A stretch of DNA of 64,000 bases from Jatrophihabitans endophyticus (lineage in GTDB: Bacteria > Actinomycetota > Actinomycetes > Mycobacteriales > Jatrophihabitantaceae), in contig NZ_FQVU01000001.1 in NCBI RefSeq assembly GCF_900129455.1, positions 992,001 through 1,056,000 of the forward strand, in the 5' to 3' direction. How positions within the stretch are numbered: position 1 is the stretch's first letter; every line of letters starts with the position of its first letter. A program made the translations under genes and the position numbers. Shown here in pieces: positions 17,475 to 25,650 of the stretch. A model generated the notes under the pieces. It had not been told where the DNA came from. It did not search any database and was given only the letters and a program-made list of their open reading frames with translations.

Positions 17475-18566
17475 TCAGCAGCTCGGGACGGCCTGCCCCT
17501 GCTCGATCTTCTCGAGGTCCGAGACGGCGTCGTGCAGCGTCGACACCTTCACCACCCGCAGCCCGTCCGGCACGTTGCCACGCACGTCGTCGCAGTTGTC
17601 CTCGGGCGCGAGGAACACCGTCGCCCCCTTCGCGCGGGCGGCGATCATCTTCAGCTGGATGCCGCCGATCGGGCCGACCGTGCCGTCGGGGTCGATGGTG
17701 CCGGTCCCGGCGATGAACCGGCCCTTGGTGAGGTCCCGTGGGCCGACCTTGTCGATGATGCCGAGCGCGAACATCAGCCCGGCCGACGGGCCACCGATCT
17801 GGTTGGCGAGGCCGAGGTCGACGGTGAACGGTGCGAGGCAGCCGTCGGAGATCGAGACGCCGAGGCGTCCCCCCTGCTGCCCCTTCGGTGCCGCGGAGAG
17901 CGTGACGGGTACCTCCTTGGTCGCCCCGTTGCGGCGGACGGTCACGGTGACGGTGTCGCCGGCCTTGGTCTTGGCGAGCAGCGCGCGCAGCTTGCCCGCG
18001 CTGCTCGCATCCCCGCCGTCGAGGCTCACGAGGGCGTCGCCGGTACGCAGCTTGCCCGCCGACGCGCCGTCGGCGAGGACGCTGACGACCCCGAACGCCT
18101 TGGCGTAACCCAGCTCGCACGAGGCGGCGGTGACGGCGCTGTCCTGGGAGGTCACGAAGTCCTGCGTGTTCTGCTTGTCCGTCTGCTGCTGGGACTGCCC
18201 GGGCGGGTACACGGAGGCCCGCGGGACGACCACCTCGTCGCCCTTGAGCCAGCCCACGAACGCCTGGTAGGGCGTGACCGAATCGGTGTTCACCCCGACC
18301 GTCGTGAGGTTGAGGTTGCCGGTGGTCCTGCGCACCGTCGTCCCGCTGATCTTGATGATGGAGCGGCCGCCGTCGTCGGCACCGAGCGTGTTGTAGGTCG
18401 GCCCCGGCGAGAGGACCACGTAGGGCACCGGCAGGCTGAAGATCAGCGCGAAGAGCACGACGAAGAGCACTCCCGCGACGATCAGGCTGCGCACCCGGCG
18501 GCTCAGCCGGGCGAACCCGGTGCCACCGGGCACGCTCTCGGCGGGCGGGAAGGGCACTCGGGGCAC
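17475..18566 (-). CDS. membrane-anchored PDZ / Lon-like (S16) serine protease
   Basis: 363 residues from GTG 18566. One transmembrane helix lies at about 27-50, then a PDZ domain (roughly 150-235) and an S16 domain. The catalytic Ser is Ser261 in GGPSAGL and the Lys is Lys306 in GGIQLKM, giving the Ser-Lys dyad of YlbL-type proteases. The protease faces outside the membrane. Two Cys (150 and 243) and the last residue Cys363 could stabilise it. It ends 34 bases from the convergent PPA1309 gene. Homologue by position is Rv3194c. The substrate is unknown. Confidence 0.9.
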   Translation of the reverse strand: MPRVPFPPAESVPGGTGFARLSRRVRSLIVAGVLFVVLFALIFSLPVPYVVLSPGPTYNTLGADDGGRSIIKISGTTVRRTTGNLNLTTVGVNTDSVTPYQAFVGWLKGDEVVVPRASVYPPGQSQQQTDKQNTQDFVTSQDSAVTAASCELGYAKAFGVVSVLADGASAGKLRTGDALVSLDGGDASSAGKLRALLAKTKAGDTVTVTVRRNGATKEVPVTLSAAPKGQQGGRLGVSISDGCLAPFTVDLGLANQIGGPSAGLMFALGIIDKVGPRDLTKGRFIAGTGTIDPDGTVGPIGGIQLKMIAARAKGATVFLAPEDNCDDVRGNVPDGLRVVKVSTLHDAVSDLEKIEQGQAVPSC

Positions 18567-18600
18567 CTGCGCAGCCTAACCATCGCGCCGGGCCGAGGGG

Positions 18601-18819
18601 TCAGTCGCCGGTGCCCTCGCCTGCCCCGCGCCCGCCCGCTGCCCCCGTGCCCCGGTCCTGGGAGCGGGGCGGCTGGGCCAGGGCGGCGAGGTAGTCCTGG
18701 TGGTCGCGGACGGCCTGCGCGGTCGTGCGCTCGGGACGCGGTCGCGAGCGCAGCCACGACCAGCACGCGGCGAGCACGGTCGCCACCACCGGTCCGGAGA
18801 GCCACCACACCCACGCCAC
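18601..18819 (-). CDS. small membrane protein, unknown function
   Basis: 72 residues from GTG 18819. The first 24 residues (AWVWWLSGPVVATVLAACWSWL) form one hydrophobic helix, then an Arg-rich turn and a soluble tail with AQAVRDHQDYLAAL and a Gly-rich end. I have an impression of similar short proteins at this place in other actinobacteria but cannot name a family. It lies between the PDZ protease gene and the zincin gene on the protease strand. There is no good ribosome site, so translation may be leaderless. Moderately sure that it is real. Confidence 0.5.
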   Translation of the reverse strand: MAWVWWLSGPVVATVLAACWSWLRSRPRPERTTAQAVRDHQDYLAALAQPPRSQDRGTGAAGGRGAGEGTGD

Positions 18820-18925
18820 GGACGCGGACGCTACCGGCGGCTACGCGTTCGCTGTGCGCGCAACGCGGGTGCTCGGGACAGGGAACGATCCACACCGCTC
18901 GGGCGTCGCTACTACCGTGAACGAC

Positions 18926-20245
18926 ATGACGAACTTCCCCTTCGGCTTCGGCAAGCCCTCCGGTGACGGCGGCGAGGGGAACGACCCGAACGACCTCTCG
19001 GCGCAGATGCCGCTGTTCGCCGAGCTGCAGAAGCTGCTGTCGTGGTCCGGCGGCCCGGTCAACTGGGACCTCGCCAAGCAGCTCGCGGTGTCGAACCTCG
19101 GGGGCAGCGCGCCGGTGGACCCGGCCGACCGTTCGGCCGTCGCCGACGCCGTCCGGCTCGCCGACCACTGGCTCGACGACGTCACCGACCTCCCGTCGGG
19201 CGTGCAGAGCGTGGAGTCGTGGACCCGGCTCGAGTGGCTCGACAAGACGCTGCCGGTGTGGTCGTCGCTGTGCGATCCGGTGGCCTCGCGGGTGGTCGCG
19301 GCGATGTCGCAGGCCATCCCGCAGGAACAGCTGCAGGCACTGGGCGCCAACAACCCGTTCGCCGGCATCATGCAGCAGGTCGGCGGCCTGATGTTCGGCG
19401 CCCAGGTCGGGCAGGGGCTCGGCGGGCTGGCCCGCGAGGTCCTCTCGGCCACCGACATCGGCGTCCCGCTCGGCCCGGCCGGGGTCGCCGCGCTCGTGCC
19501 GGAGAACGTCGCCGCGTTCGCCGCGGGTCTGGAGCGACCGGCCGACGAGGTGCGCCTCTACCTCGCGCTGCGCGAGGCCGCCCACCAGCGGCTGTTCGCC
19601 CACGTGCCGTGGCTGCGCAAGCACGTGCTCGACACCGTCGCCGAGTACTCGACCGGGATCACGATCGACATGTCCGCGATCGAGGAGGCGATGCGCGGCG
19701 TCGACCCGATGAATCCCGAGAGCATGCAGGACGCGCTGACCGGCGGGCTGTTCGAGCCGCGCCAGACCCCCGAGCAGGAGGTCGCGCTGCGCCGGCTCGA
19801 GACGCTGCTCGCCCTCATCGAAGGATGGGTCGACACCGTCGTCACCGCCGCGGCGGGCCAGCGGATGCCCGGCGCCGACGCACTGCGCGAGGCCACCCGC
19901 CGCCGCCGTGCCGCGGGGGGCCCGGCCGAGCAGACCTTCGCCACCCTCGTGGGTCTCGAGCTGCGACCGCGGCGGCTGCGCGACGCCGCCGCGCTGTGGT
20001 GGGCGGTCACCGAGAAGCAGGGCGTCAGCGGTCGCGACGTCATCTGGACCCACCCGGACCTGCTGCCGACCGCCGACGACCTGGACGACCCGCTGGGCTA
20101 CGGCGACCGGGCGGTGAACCTGGCCGACTTCACCGCGCCGGACGACCTCAGCGGGTTGGACGTCAGCGGGTTGGACGTCGGCGACCGGAAGGACCCCGGC
20201 ACCGACGGTCCGGACGAGGCGGACGGACCCGACCCGCGACCCTGA
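18926..20245 (+). CDS. zinc-dependent metalloprotease-like protein (zincin_2 / DUF2342 family)
   Basis: 439 residues from ATG 18926. The family is recognised by NNPFAGIMQQVGGLMFGAQVGQGLGGLAREVL, VPENVAAFA, REAAHQRLFAHVPWL (REAAH at 216-220) and RRRRAAGGPAEQTFATLVGLELRPRRLRDAAALW. It is called a zincin by fold, yet the first position of the HExxH motif is Arg here, as I believe it is in relatives. Catalysis is therefore uncertain. The C-terminus is acidic with a tandem SGLDV duplication (15-bp repeat near 20152-20181). By position this is the Rv3195 homologue. Confidence 0.85.
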   Translation: MTNFPFGFGKPSGDGGEGNDPNDLSAQMPLFAELQKLLSWSGGPVNWDLAKQLAVSNLGGSAPVDPADRSAVADAVRLADHWLDDVTDLPSGVQSVESWTRLEWLDKTLPVWSSLCDPVASRVVAAMSQAIPQEQLQALGANNPFAGIMQQVGGLMFGAQVGQGLGGLAREVLSATDIGVPLGPAGVAALVPENVAAFAAGLERPADEVRLYLALREAAHQRLFAHVPWLRKHVLDTVAEYSTGITIDMSAIEEAMRGVDPMNPESMQDALTGGLFEPRQTPEQEVALRRLETLLALIEGWVDTVVTAAAGQRMPGADALREATRRRRAAGGPAEQTFATLVGLELRPRRLRDAAALWWAVTEKQGVSGRDVIWTHPDLLPTADDLDDPLGYGDRAVNLADFTAPDDLSGLDVSGLDVGDRKDPGTDGPDEADGPDPRP

Positions 20246-20254
20246 CCGCCGCCG

Positions 20255-20926
20255 TCAGCCCGCCGCGGGTGGCCAGGCGAGGTCGTCCCCCTCGGCGAGC
20301 TCGTCGACCGGATCGTCGCCCAGATCACCCAGATCGCCCTCGGCGAGGTCGTCGGCGAGGTCGTCGGCGATGGGGAGCTGGGCCGCGGCGCTGACGCCGT
20401 CGAGGAACCCGCGCGCCCGTTCGGTGCGCGGGTAGGCACCGACGAGCTGCCAGAACCGCGGGCCATGACCGGCCTCGATCAGGTGGGCGAGCTCGTGCAC
20501 GAGCACGTAGTCCTGCACCCACTCCGGGAAGTCCTGCAGCCGGCGCGAGAGCCGGATCGTGCCGTCGGCCGGCGTGCAGGACGCCCACCGCGTGCGCATC
20601 GCGGGGACCCAGCGAACGCTGACCGGCTGCGCCCGGCCGTCGAGCCAGCGCGCGGACAGCCGCGCGGCCCGTCGGCCGAGATCGTCGTCGCCGCGCGGTG
20701 GCCGCCGCGAGCCCTCGACCCGGGCCACCATGCGGGCGACCCACTCGCGCTCCTCGCCGGCGCTGAAGCGCGCCGGGATCAGCACCACCACCCGATCGGC
20801 GTCGCGGTAGGCCGACACCGTGCGTCGCCGGCGTGGACTGCGACGCACCTCGACCGTCGTCGTCCCCACCAGGGTCGACGTCGTGGTGACGGCGCCCGGC
20901 GGCGCCGTACGCGTGGTCCTCGCCAT
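20255..20926 (-). CDS. YgjP/DUF45-type metallopeptidase (M48-like)
   Basis: 223 residues from ATG 20926 (GTG 20932 is the alternative). It has RTRWASC near 111-117, HELAHLIEAGHGPRFW with HELAH at 144-148, and a further His154. This is the zinc site of YgjP/SprT-like cytosolic peptidases. The N-terminus has VEVRRSPRRRRTVSAYRDADRVVVLIPARF, also usual. The last 35 residues are very acidic with DDLA/GDLGD repeats, made by 12-bp duplications. It converges on the zincin gene with nine bases between and is divergent from the ThiF-like gene across a 327-bp gap that holds the DnaA-box cluster. Confidence 0.85.
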   Translation of the reverse strand: MARTTRTAPPGAVTTTSTLVGTTTVEVRRSPRRRRTVSAYRDADRVVVLIPARFSAGEEREWVARMVARVEGSRRPPRGDDDLGRRAARLSARWLDGRAQPVSVRWVPAMRTRWASCTPADGTIRLSRRLQDFPEWVQDYVLVHELAHLIEAGHGPRFWQLVGAYPRTERARGFLDGVSAAAQLPIADDLADDLAEGDLGDLGDDPVDELAEGDDLAWPPAAG

Positions 20927-20974
20927 GGGCACACGCTAACCGGGTGGTCCGACGACACGGCCGGTACGCGGCCG

Positions 20975-21216
20975 TCGTCCACAGCGAACGTCCCGTCGTC
21001 CACAGCAGTGGGGCCGGCTGCCCACAACGTTGTCCACAGATGTGGACATTCACTTCAGGGTTACCGTGCCGTCATCGACGTGATCGAAAGCCGGGCAATC
21101 CACACGAACCGATCGCCGAGCGTGCCCACTCCACGACGAGCGCACACACCGATAGCACGGCCGGCCGGGGGTCCGCGCGGCGGGTCGGCGACGCGCGTCG
21201 CCGGGCCTGTGGATAA
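20975..21216. promoter_or_regulatory. cluster of DnaA-box-like 9-mers in a 327-bp intergenic gap
   Basis: In the gap 20927-21253 I find TCGTCCACA at 20975-20983 and 20996-21004 (21 bases apart), TTGTCCACA at 21030-21038, its inverted partner TGTGGACAT at 21041-21049, CAATCCACA at 21096-21104, and TGTGGATAA at 21208-21216. The reverse complement of the last is TTATCCACA, the exact E. coli DnaA box. TTGTCCACA is the preferred actinobacterial form. TGTCCACA-GA-TGTGGACA is a perfect inverted repeat. No dnaA, dnaN or AT-rich unwinding stretch is near, so this is not an obvious oriC. A DnaA-titrating or DnaA-regulated site is more likely. The gap also contains the promoters of the two divergent genes. 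Confidence 0.6.
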
Positions 21217-21253
21217 CCCGGCGCTCCGTCGCGGCCCGTGCCATCGTTGCGCG

Positions 21254-22381
21254 GTGAGCAGCACGCACCGCGACGGCAGGCCCGAGGCCACCGACGTCGA
21301 GTACGTGCTCTCTCCCGCCACCCGGCTGCTGTGGCGCTCGCCGGACTCGCTGCACCTCGAGCTCGGCGGCCGCAGCGTGGTCGTCGACGGCCTGCCGGCG
21401 CCACTGGTCCGCAGCCTCGCGCGGCATCCCGCCGACCAGGCCCCCGCGGGTCCCGTCCCGGGCGGGGCCGGCGTGTCCGCCGCGCTCGCCGAGCTCGCCG
21501 GCTCCGGCTTCCTGTGGCGGCGCCGGCCCGACCCCACCGCTACGGCGATCGATGACCCCGCCAGCGATGCCCCCGCCACCAATGACCCCGCCAGCGACCC
21601 GTTCCCGGCCGGCCCACCGCTCGATCATCGCCGCACCCCGCCCCGACCCCGGCTCGCCGGCGAGCTGCTCTCGCTCGCCACCCGGGCCGGCGAGCGCGCG
21701 GCCGAGCTGCTCGACGCCCGTCGCTGCGCCACGGTGAGCGTGCAGGGCACCGGTCGCGCCGGCCCGGCGCTCGCCGCCCTGCTCGCGGCGGCGGGCGTCG
21801 GTCACGTCCACTGCTCGGCCACCGGTTCGGTGCGGCTGCACCACGCACTGCCCGGCGGCGTCGGCCCCGGCGACGAGGGCCGCAGCCTGGCCGCGGCCGC
21901 GCACGACGCGATCCTGCGAGCCGCTCCGGACGCCGACACCGAGCCGCTCCCGGTGGGCGAGCACGCCGATCTCACCGTCCTCGCCGTCGACGAACCCGTG
22001 GCCGACACCCGCCGTGCCGCCCTGCACGCCGCCGGCGCCGCCCACTTGCTCGTCGCGAGCGGCGTCGCGCACGCCGCGGTGGGCCCGCTCGTCGTCCCCG
22101 GCCTCACCAGCTGCCTGCGCTGCGCCGACCTGCACCGCCGCGACCGCGATCCGCTCTGGCCGGCGCTCGCCGCCCAGCTCACGCTCGCCCCGCGCCGCGG
22201 CCCCACCTCCGACGCGGCCGCCACCACGCTGGCGGTCGCCGCGGCGGCCGGTCAGGTGCTGACCTTCCTCGACGGCGGCGAGCCGGCGTGCCTCGACGGC
22301 TCGCTCGTCGTGCAGCTGCCCGACTGGCGGCTGCGCCGCCGCAGCCGCCCGGTGCACGCCGACTGCGACTGCTGGCACTGA
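21254..22381 (+). CDS. ThiF/E1-like adenylyltransferase-fold protein
   Basis: 375 residues from GTG 21254. An N-terminal domain of about 100 residues (YVLSPATRLLWRSPDSLHLELGG) is followed by a Pro/Asp-rich linker and a Rossmann-like domain with VSVQGTGRAGPALAALLAAAGVGHVHC (GxGxxG nucleotide-binding turn). Later CLRCADLHRRDRDP and CDCWH provide two Cys pairs that may bind zinc as in E1 enzymes. Similar proteins are annotated as ThiF-family or as leader-peptide-binding cyclodehydratase partners of RiPP clusters, but no precursor or other RiPP gene is here. By position it is the Rv3196 homologue. Adenylation is not assured. There is no ribosome site, so it is probably leaderless. Confidence 0.75.
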   Translation: MSSTHRDGRPEATDVEYVLSPATRLLWRSPDSLHLELGGRSVVVDGLPAPLVRSLARHPADQAPAGPVPGGAGVSAALAELAGSGFLWRRRPDPTATAIDDPASDAPATNDPASDPFPAGPPLDHRRTPPRPRLAGELLSLATRAGERAAELLDARRCATVSVQGTGRAGPALAALLAAAGVGHVHCSATGSVRLHHALPGGVGPGDEGRSLAAAAHDAILRAAPDADTEPLPVGEHADLTVLAVDEPVADTRRAALHAAGAAHLLVASGVAHAAVGPLVVPGLTSCLRCADLHRRDRDPLWPALAAQLTLAPRRGPTSDAAATTLAVAAAAGQVLTFLDGGEPACLDGSLVVQLPDWRLRRRSRPVHADCDCWH

Positions 22382-22425
22382 CGCACGGACGATGCGCTGT
22401 CGTGGCCGTTGGGCACAATGGGCGC

Positions 22426-23817
22426 GTGGCCGACCGCAGCGAGGGACGATCCCGTCGACGCGAGGGCGACGACACAGCGTCGCAGCGGGGGCACATCCCG
22501 CAGCGTCGCGGCGCTCGCACCGCGAAGCTCGCGTCCCTCCCCCTGGGCGTGGCCGGCCGGGCGACGCTGGGGCTCGGGCGGCGCATCAGCGGTCGCTCGG
22601 CCGACGAGGTGAACGCCGAGCTGCAGGCCCGCACCGCCGAACAGCTGTTCACCGTCCTCGGCGAGCTCAAGGGCGGCGCCATGAAGCTCGGCCAGGCGCT
22701 GTCGGTGTTCGAGGCCGCGCTGCCGGACGAGAACGCCGCCCCCTATCGCGAGGCGCTCACCAAGCTGCAGGAGGCCGCGCCGCCGATGCCGACGGCGCAG
22801 GTGCGCTCGGTGCTCGACGAGCAGTTCGGCACGCGGTGGCGCGAGCGGTTCCGCGACTTCGACGACACCCCGGCCGCCGCCGCGAGCATCGGGCAGGTGC
22901 ACAAGGCGGTGTGGTCCGACGGCCGGGTCGTGGCCGTCAAGCTGCAGTACCCGGGCGCCGGCCCGGCGCTGCTCGCCGACCTCACCCAGCTCACCCGGTT
23001 CGCGTGGCTGTTCGGCCGCGTCTCCCCCGGCCTCGACGTCAAGCCGCTGCTCAGCGAGATCCGCGAGCGCGTGCTGGAGGAGCTCGACTACACGCTCGAG
23101 GCCGACGCCCAGCGCGCCTTCGCGAGCGCGTTCGCCGACGACCCCGACATCGCCGTCCCCCGGGTGGTCGCGAGCGCGCCCAAGGCCGTCGTCACCGAAT
23201 GGATGGACGGCACGCAACTGTCGTCGATCATCGCCGACGGCACGCAGCAGCAGCGCGACCGCGCGGGCTCGATGATGGCGCTGCTGCACTACAGCGCGCC
23301 GGCGCGGGCCGGGCTGCTGCACGCCGACCCGCACCCGGGCAACTTCCGGCTGCTGCCCGACGGCCGGCTCGGCGTGATCGACTTCGGCGCCGTCGCCCGC
23401 CTGCCCGACGGGTACCCCGCGCCACTGGGCCGGCTCACCCGGCTGGCCGTCGACAACGACCCCGACGCCGTGCTGGCCCTGATGCGCGACCTGGGTTTCG
23501 TCCGCCCCGGCATCCAGGTGTCCGGGCAGGAGGTCATGGACTATCTCGGCCCCGCCGTCGACCCGTTACGCGAGCCCAGCTTCACCTTCAGCCGCGCGTG
23601 GTTGCAGCAGCAGGCGTCCCGCGTCGCCGACCCGCGACGGGCCGAGGCGCAGGTCGGCCGGCAGCTGAACCTGCCGCCGTCCTATCTGCTGATCCACCGG
23701 GTGACGCTCGGCTCCATCGGCGTGCTGTGCCAGCTGGGCGCCACGGCGCCCTTCCGCCGCCTCGCCGAGCGCTGGCAGCCCGGGTTCGCACACGAGAGCG
23801 GGGACGTCGATGCCTGA
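22426..23817 (+). CDS. AarF/ABC1/UbiB-family atypical kinase
   Basis: 463 residues from GTG 22426. Family signatures are KGGAMKLGQALSVFEAALP (the KxGQ loop), AAASIGQVHKAVW (Ala-rich nucleotide loop), VVAVKLQYPG (Lys), HADPHPGNFRLLPDGRLGVIDFG (catalytic loop and DFG). All kinase-like residues are present. UbiB-type proteins are ATPases that help extract or process isoprenoid lipids in quinone synthesis. In mycobacteria the relative beside whiB7 is Rv3197. The sequence before the start contains CACAAT about six bases upstream, so transcription may begin at or near the GTG. Its stop overlaps the next start (ATGCCTGA). Confidence 0.9.
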   Translation: MADRSEGRSRRREGDDTASQRGHIPQRRGARTAKLASLPLGVAGRATLGLGRRISGRSADEVNAELQARTAEQLFTVLGELKGGAMKLGQALSVFEAALPDENAAPYREALTKLQEAAPPMPTAQVRSVLDEQFGTRWRERFRDFDDTPAAAASIGQVHKAVWSDGRVVAVKLQYPGAGPALLADLTQLTRFAWLFGRVSPGLDVKPLLSEIRERVLEELDYTLEADAQRAFASAFADDPDIAVPRVVASAPKAVVTEWMDGTQLSSIIADGTQQQRDRAGSMMALLHYSAPARAGLLHADPHPGNFRLLPDGRLGVIDFGAVARLPDGYPAPLGRLTRLAVDNDPDAVLALMRDLGFVRPGIQVSGQEVMDYLGPAVDPLREPSFTFSRAWLQQQASRVADPRRAEAQVGRQLNLPPSYLLIHRVTLGSIGVLCQLGATAPFRRLAERWQPGFAHESGDVDA

Positions 23818-25111
23818 GCCGGCCGCAGGTGCGCACGACGGCGCGGCCGAGACCGTCTTCACCTACGGCGCCCCGCAGCTCAAGTACGGCGACGGCGCCT
23901 CGGACGAGATCGGCTACGACCTGTCGCAGCTGGGCTGCACGCGGGCGCTGGTCGTCACCGATTCCCGGGTGGCCGCCACCGGGTTGCCCCAGCGCATCGC
24001 CGAGCAGATGACACGCTTCGACGTCGAGGCGGCCGTGTACGACGGCGTGCGCGTCGAACCGACCGACGAGAGCATGCAGGCGGCGGTCGACTGGGCCCGC
24101 GAGCACGGCCCGTGGGACGCTTTCGTCGCCGTGGGCGGCGGCTCGAGCATCGACACCGCGAAGGCCGTAGACCTGCTGCTCACCAATCCGGGCACGGTCA
24201 TCGACTACGTCAACGCGCCGGTGGGCGGCGGCCGCGCCCCCGCGCACCGGCTGCATCCGCTGGTGGCCGTCCCGACCACGACCGGGACCGGTTCGGAGAG
24301 CACCACCGTGTGCGTGCTGGACGTGCTGTCGCAGCGCGTCAAGAGCGGGATCAGCCATCCCCGGTTGCGGCCGACCCTCGCCGTCGTCGACCCGTTGCTC
24401 ACCGTCACCCAGCCGGCCGGCGTGACCGCCGCGTCGGGCATGGACATCCTCTGCCACGCCCTCGAGAGCTACACCGCCCGGCCGTACACCGCCAGCCCGC
24501 GCAAGCAGCCTGAGCAGCGGGTGCCCTACTGCGGCGCCAACCCGGTGTCGGACATGTGGTCGACGCAGGCGCTGTCGCTGCTGGCCACCAGCTTCCGCAA
24601 GGCGGTCCGCGACGGCGACGACCTCGACGCGCGGCGGGCGATGGCGCAGGCCGCGACCTTCGCCGGGCTGGGATTCGGCAACGCCGGCGTCCACATCCCG
24701 CACGCCAACGCCTACCCGATCGCCGGTCAGGTCGGCGACTTCCACCCCGCCGGCTACCCCGACGACGAGGCCATGGTGCCGCACGGGATGGCGGTGTCAC
24801 TCACCGCGCCCGAGGCCTTCCGCTTCACCTTCCCCGCGTCCCCGGAGCGGCACCTGCACGCGGCGCGACTGCTGGAGCCCGACGCGGCCGAGCCGGCCGA
24901 CGACGCGTCGGCGCTGCCGGACGTGCTGACCCGGCTCATGCGCGACATCGGCATTCCCGACGGCATCGGATCGGTCGGCTTCGGCGCGGACGACGTCGAC
25001 GAGCTCGTGGCCGGTGCGCTCAAGCAGCAGCGGCTGCTCGCCACCGCACCCCGCGAGGCGACGGCCGACGACCTCGCCGGCATCTTCCACCGCTCGATGG
25101 CGCTGTGGTGA
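23810..25111 (+). CDS. iron-containing alcohol dehydrogenase, hydroxyacid-oxoacid transhydrogenase type
   Basis: 433 residues from ATG 23810, overlapping the AarF stop by eight bases. GGGSSIDTAKAVDLL binds NAD. VPTTTGTGSESTTVCVLD is the usual Fe-ADH block, and metal ligands lie in GMDILCHALESY and HIPHANAYPIAG. The long form with PYTASPR...YCGANPVSD and HGMAVSLTAPEAFRFT is characteristic of ADHFE1-like hydroxyacid-oxoacid transhydrogenases, which move hydride between 4-hydroxybutyrate and 2-oxoglutarate. The exact substrate here is inferred. It is followed by a tiny Cys-rich gene with a four-base GTGA overlap, so the three genes form one unit. Confidence 0.87.
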   Translation: MPEPAAGAHDGAAETVFTYGAPQLKYGDGASDEIGYDLSQLGCTRALVVTDSRVAATGLPQRIAEQMTRFDVEAAVYDGVRVEPTDESMQAAVDWAREHGPWDAFVAVGGGSSIDTAKAVDLLLTNPGTVIDYVNAPVGGGRAPAHRLHPLVAVPTTTGTGSESTTVCVLDVLSQRVKSGISHPRLRPTLAVVDPLLTVTQPAGVTAASGMDILCHALESYTARPYTASPRKQPEQRVPYCGANPVSDMWSTQALSLLATSFRKAVRDGDDLDARRAMAQAATFAGLGFGNAGVHIPHANAYPIAGQVGDFHPAGYPDDEAMVPHGMAVSLTAPEAFRFTFPASPERHLHAARLLEPDAAEPADDASALPDVLTRLMRDIGIPDGIGSVGFGADDVDELVAGALKQQRLLATAPREATADDLAGIFHRSMALW

Positions 25112-25320
25112 GCCGACCACTCCCGGTGAACGGCGCCGGCCCGCGACACTGCTCGCTGTGCGGCCGGGCGGCCGACGCCGAGGCGGAGGGCGACCCGCCG
25201 CTCGGTTGGAGCGCGGACCGCGCCGAGGGCGCCGAGGGCGCCGTGCGCTGGATCTGCCCGCAGTGCACCCGCCGCTACGTCAGGGCCATCGAGGCCAAGC
25301 TCGACCAGGCCTGGTGGTGA
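25108..25320 (+). CDS. small zinc-ribbon-like protein (CxxC...CxxC)
   Basis: 70 residues, GTG 25108 overlapping the previous stop (GTGA). The sequence has CSLCG near residue 16, ends WICPQCTRRYVRAIEAKLDQAWW, and lies directly after the dehydrogenase gene. The two CxxC pairs are about 35 residues apart, fitting a single zinc ribbon. I do not know a partner. It could be a nucleic-acid or protein binding accessory. A strong stem-loop follows 10 bases after the stop. Confidence 0.7.
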   Translation: MSRPLPVNGAGPRHCSLCGRAADAEAEGDPPLGWSADRAEGAEGAVRWICPQCTRRYVRAIEAKLDQAWW

Positions 25321-25330
25321 CCGCACACGA

Positions 25331-25367
25331 CACGGCCGCCGGATCGCGAGGCGATCCGACGGCCGTG
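25331..25367. terminator. 17-bp stem-loop between converging transcripts
   Basis: Arms 25331-25347 and 25351-25367 pair with one mismatch around GAG. It is ten bases after the zinc-ribbon gene and downstream of the minus-strand whiB7 unit, so it can end transcripts from both sides. A second small GC hairpin lies near 25389-25403. Confidence 0.7.
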
Positions 25368-25414
25368 GGTGGCTTCGGGCAGGGAGCCGCCGCCAGGCGG
25401 CGACGGCCGTCTCG

Positions 25415-25597
25415 TCAGCGGACGGCTGCGACCTGACGAAGCCGGGCGGTGTGCCGTGACTCGGCACGCCGCGCGAAGTCCGAGACGCGGCGCCAGCGAC
25501 GCCCCGCCCGGAGCTCGCGCGCGAGGGCGGCCTCGCGCGACTGGGTCGACAACTCGCGTAGTCGATCGCGCGCGAGTGCTTCGTGCAGTGTGTTCAT
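25415..25597 (-). CDS. small basic protein downstream of whiB7
   Basis: 60 residues from ATG 25597, with AGGAG at 25609-25605 seven bases before. MNTLHEALARDRLRELSTQSREAALARELRAGRRW... is a helical, Arg/Ala-rich protein of a kind found widely in actinobacteria (my impression; no named function). A longer in-frame start (ATG 25654, overlapping the whiB7 TGA as ATGA) would add 19 residues, including two copies of IRSTT from a 15-bp duplication. I prefer the shorter start because the ribosome site is good. It is co-oriented with whiB7 and probably co-transcribed. Confidence 0.6.
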   Translation of the reverse strand: MNTLHEALARDRLRELSTQSREAALARELRAGRRWRRVSDFARRAESRHTARLRQVAAVR

Positions 25598-25598
25598 C

Positions 25599-25628
25599 GT
25601 CGTGCTCCTGATGGTCGTGCTCCTGATG
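25599..25628 (-). repeat. 15-bp tandem duplication containing a ribosome binding site
   Basis: GTCGTGCTCCTGATG is present twice head to tail. On the minus strand each copy carries AGGAG, and only the copy next to ATG 25597 is at the working distance. The duplication lies exactly between whiB7 and the downstream gene. Confidence 0.85.
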
Positions 25629-25650
25629 GGGGTGGTTCGCTCGTGGTCGG

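Noticed and set aside
18503-20053. A 516-codon minus-strand frame across the zincin gene
   Set aside because: It is a shadow of the real plus-strand gene: Arg/His/Gly-rich with no recognisable domain.
20927-21253. The DnaA-box cluster as the chromosome origin
   Set aside because: No dnaA, dnaN, recF, gyrB or rpmH is nearby and no AT-rich unwinding element is visible, so an origin is unlikely from this sequence alone.
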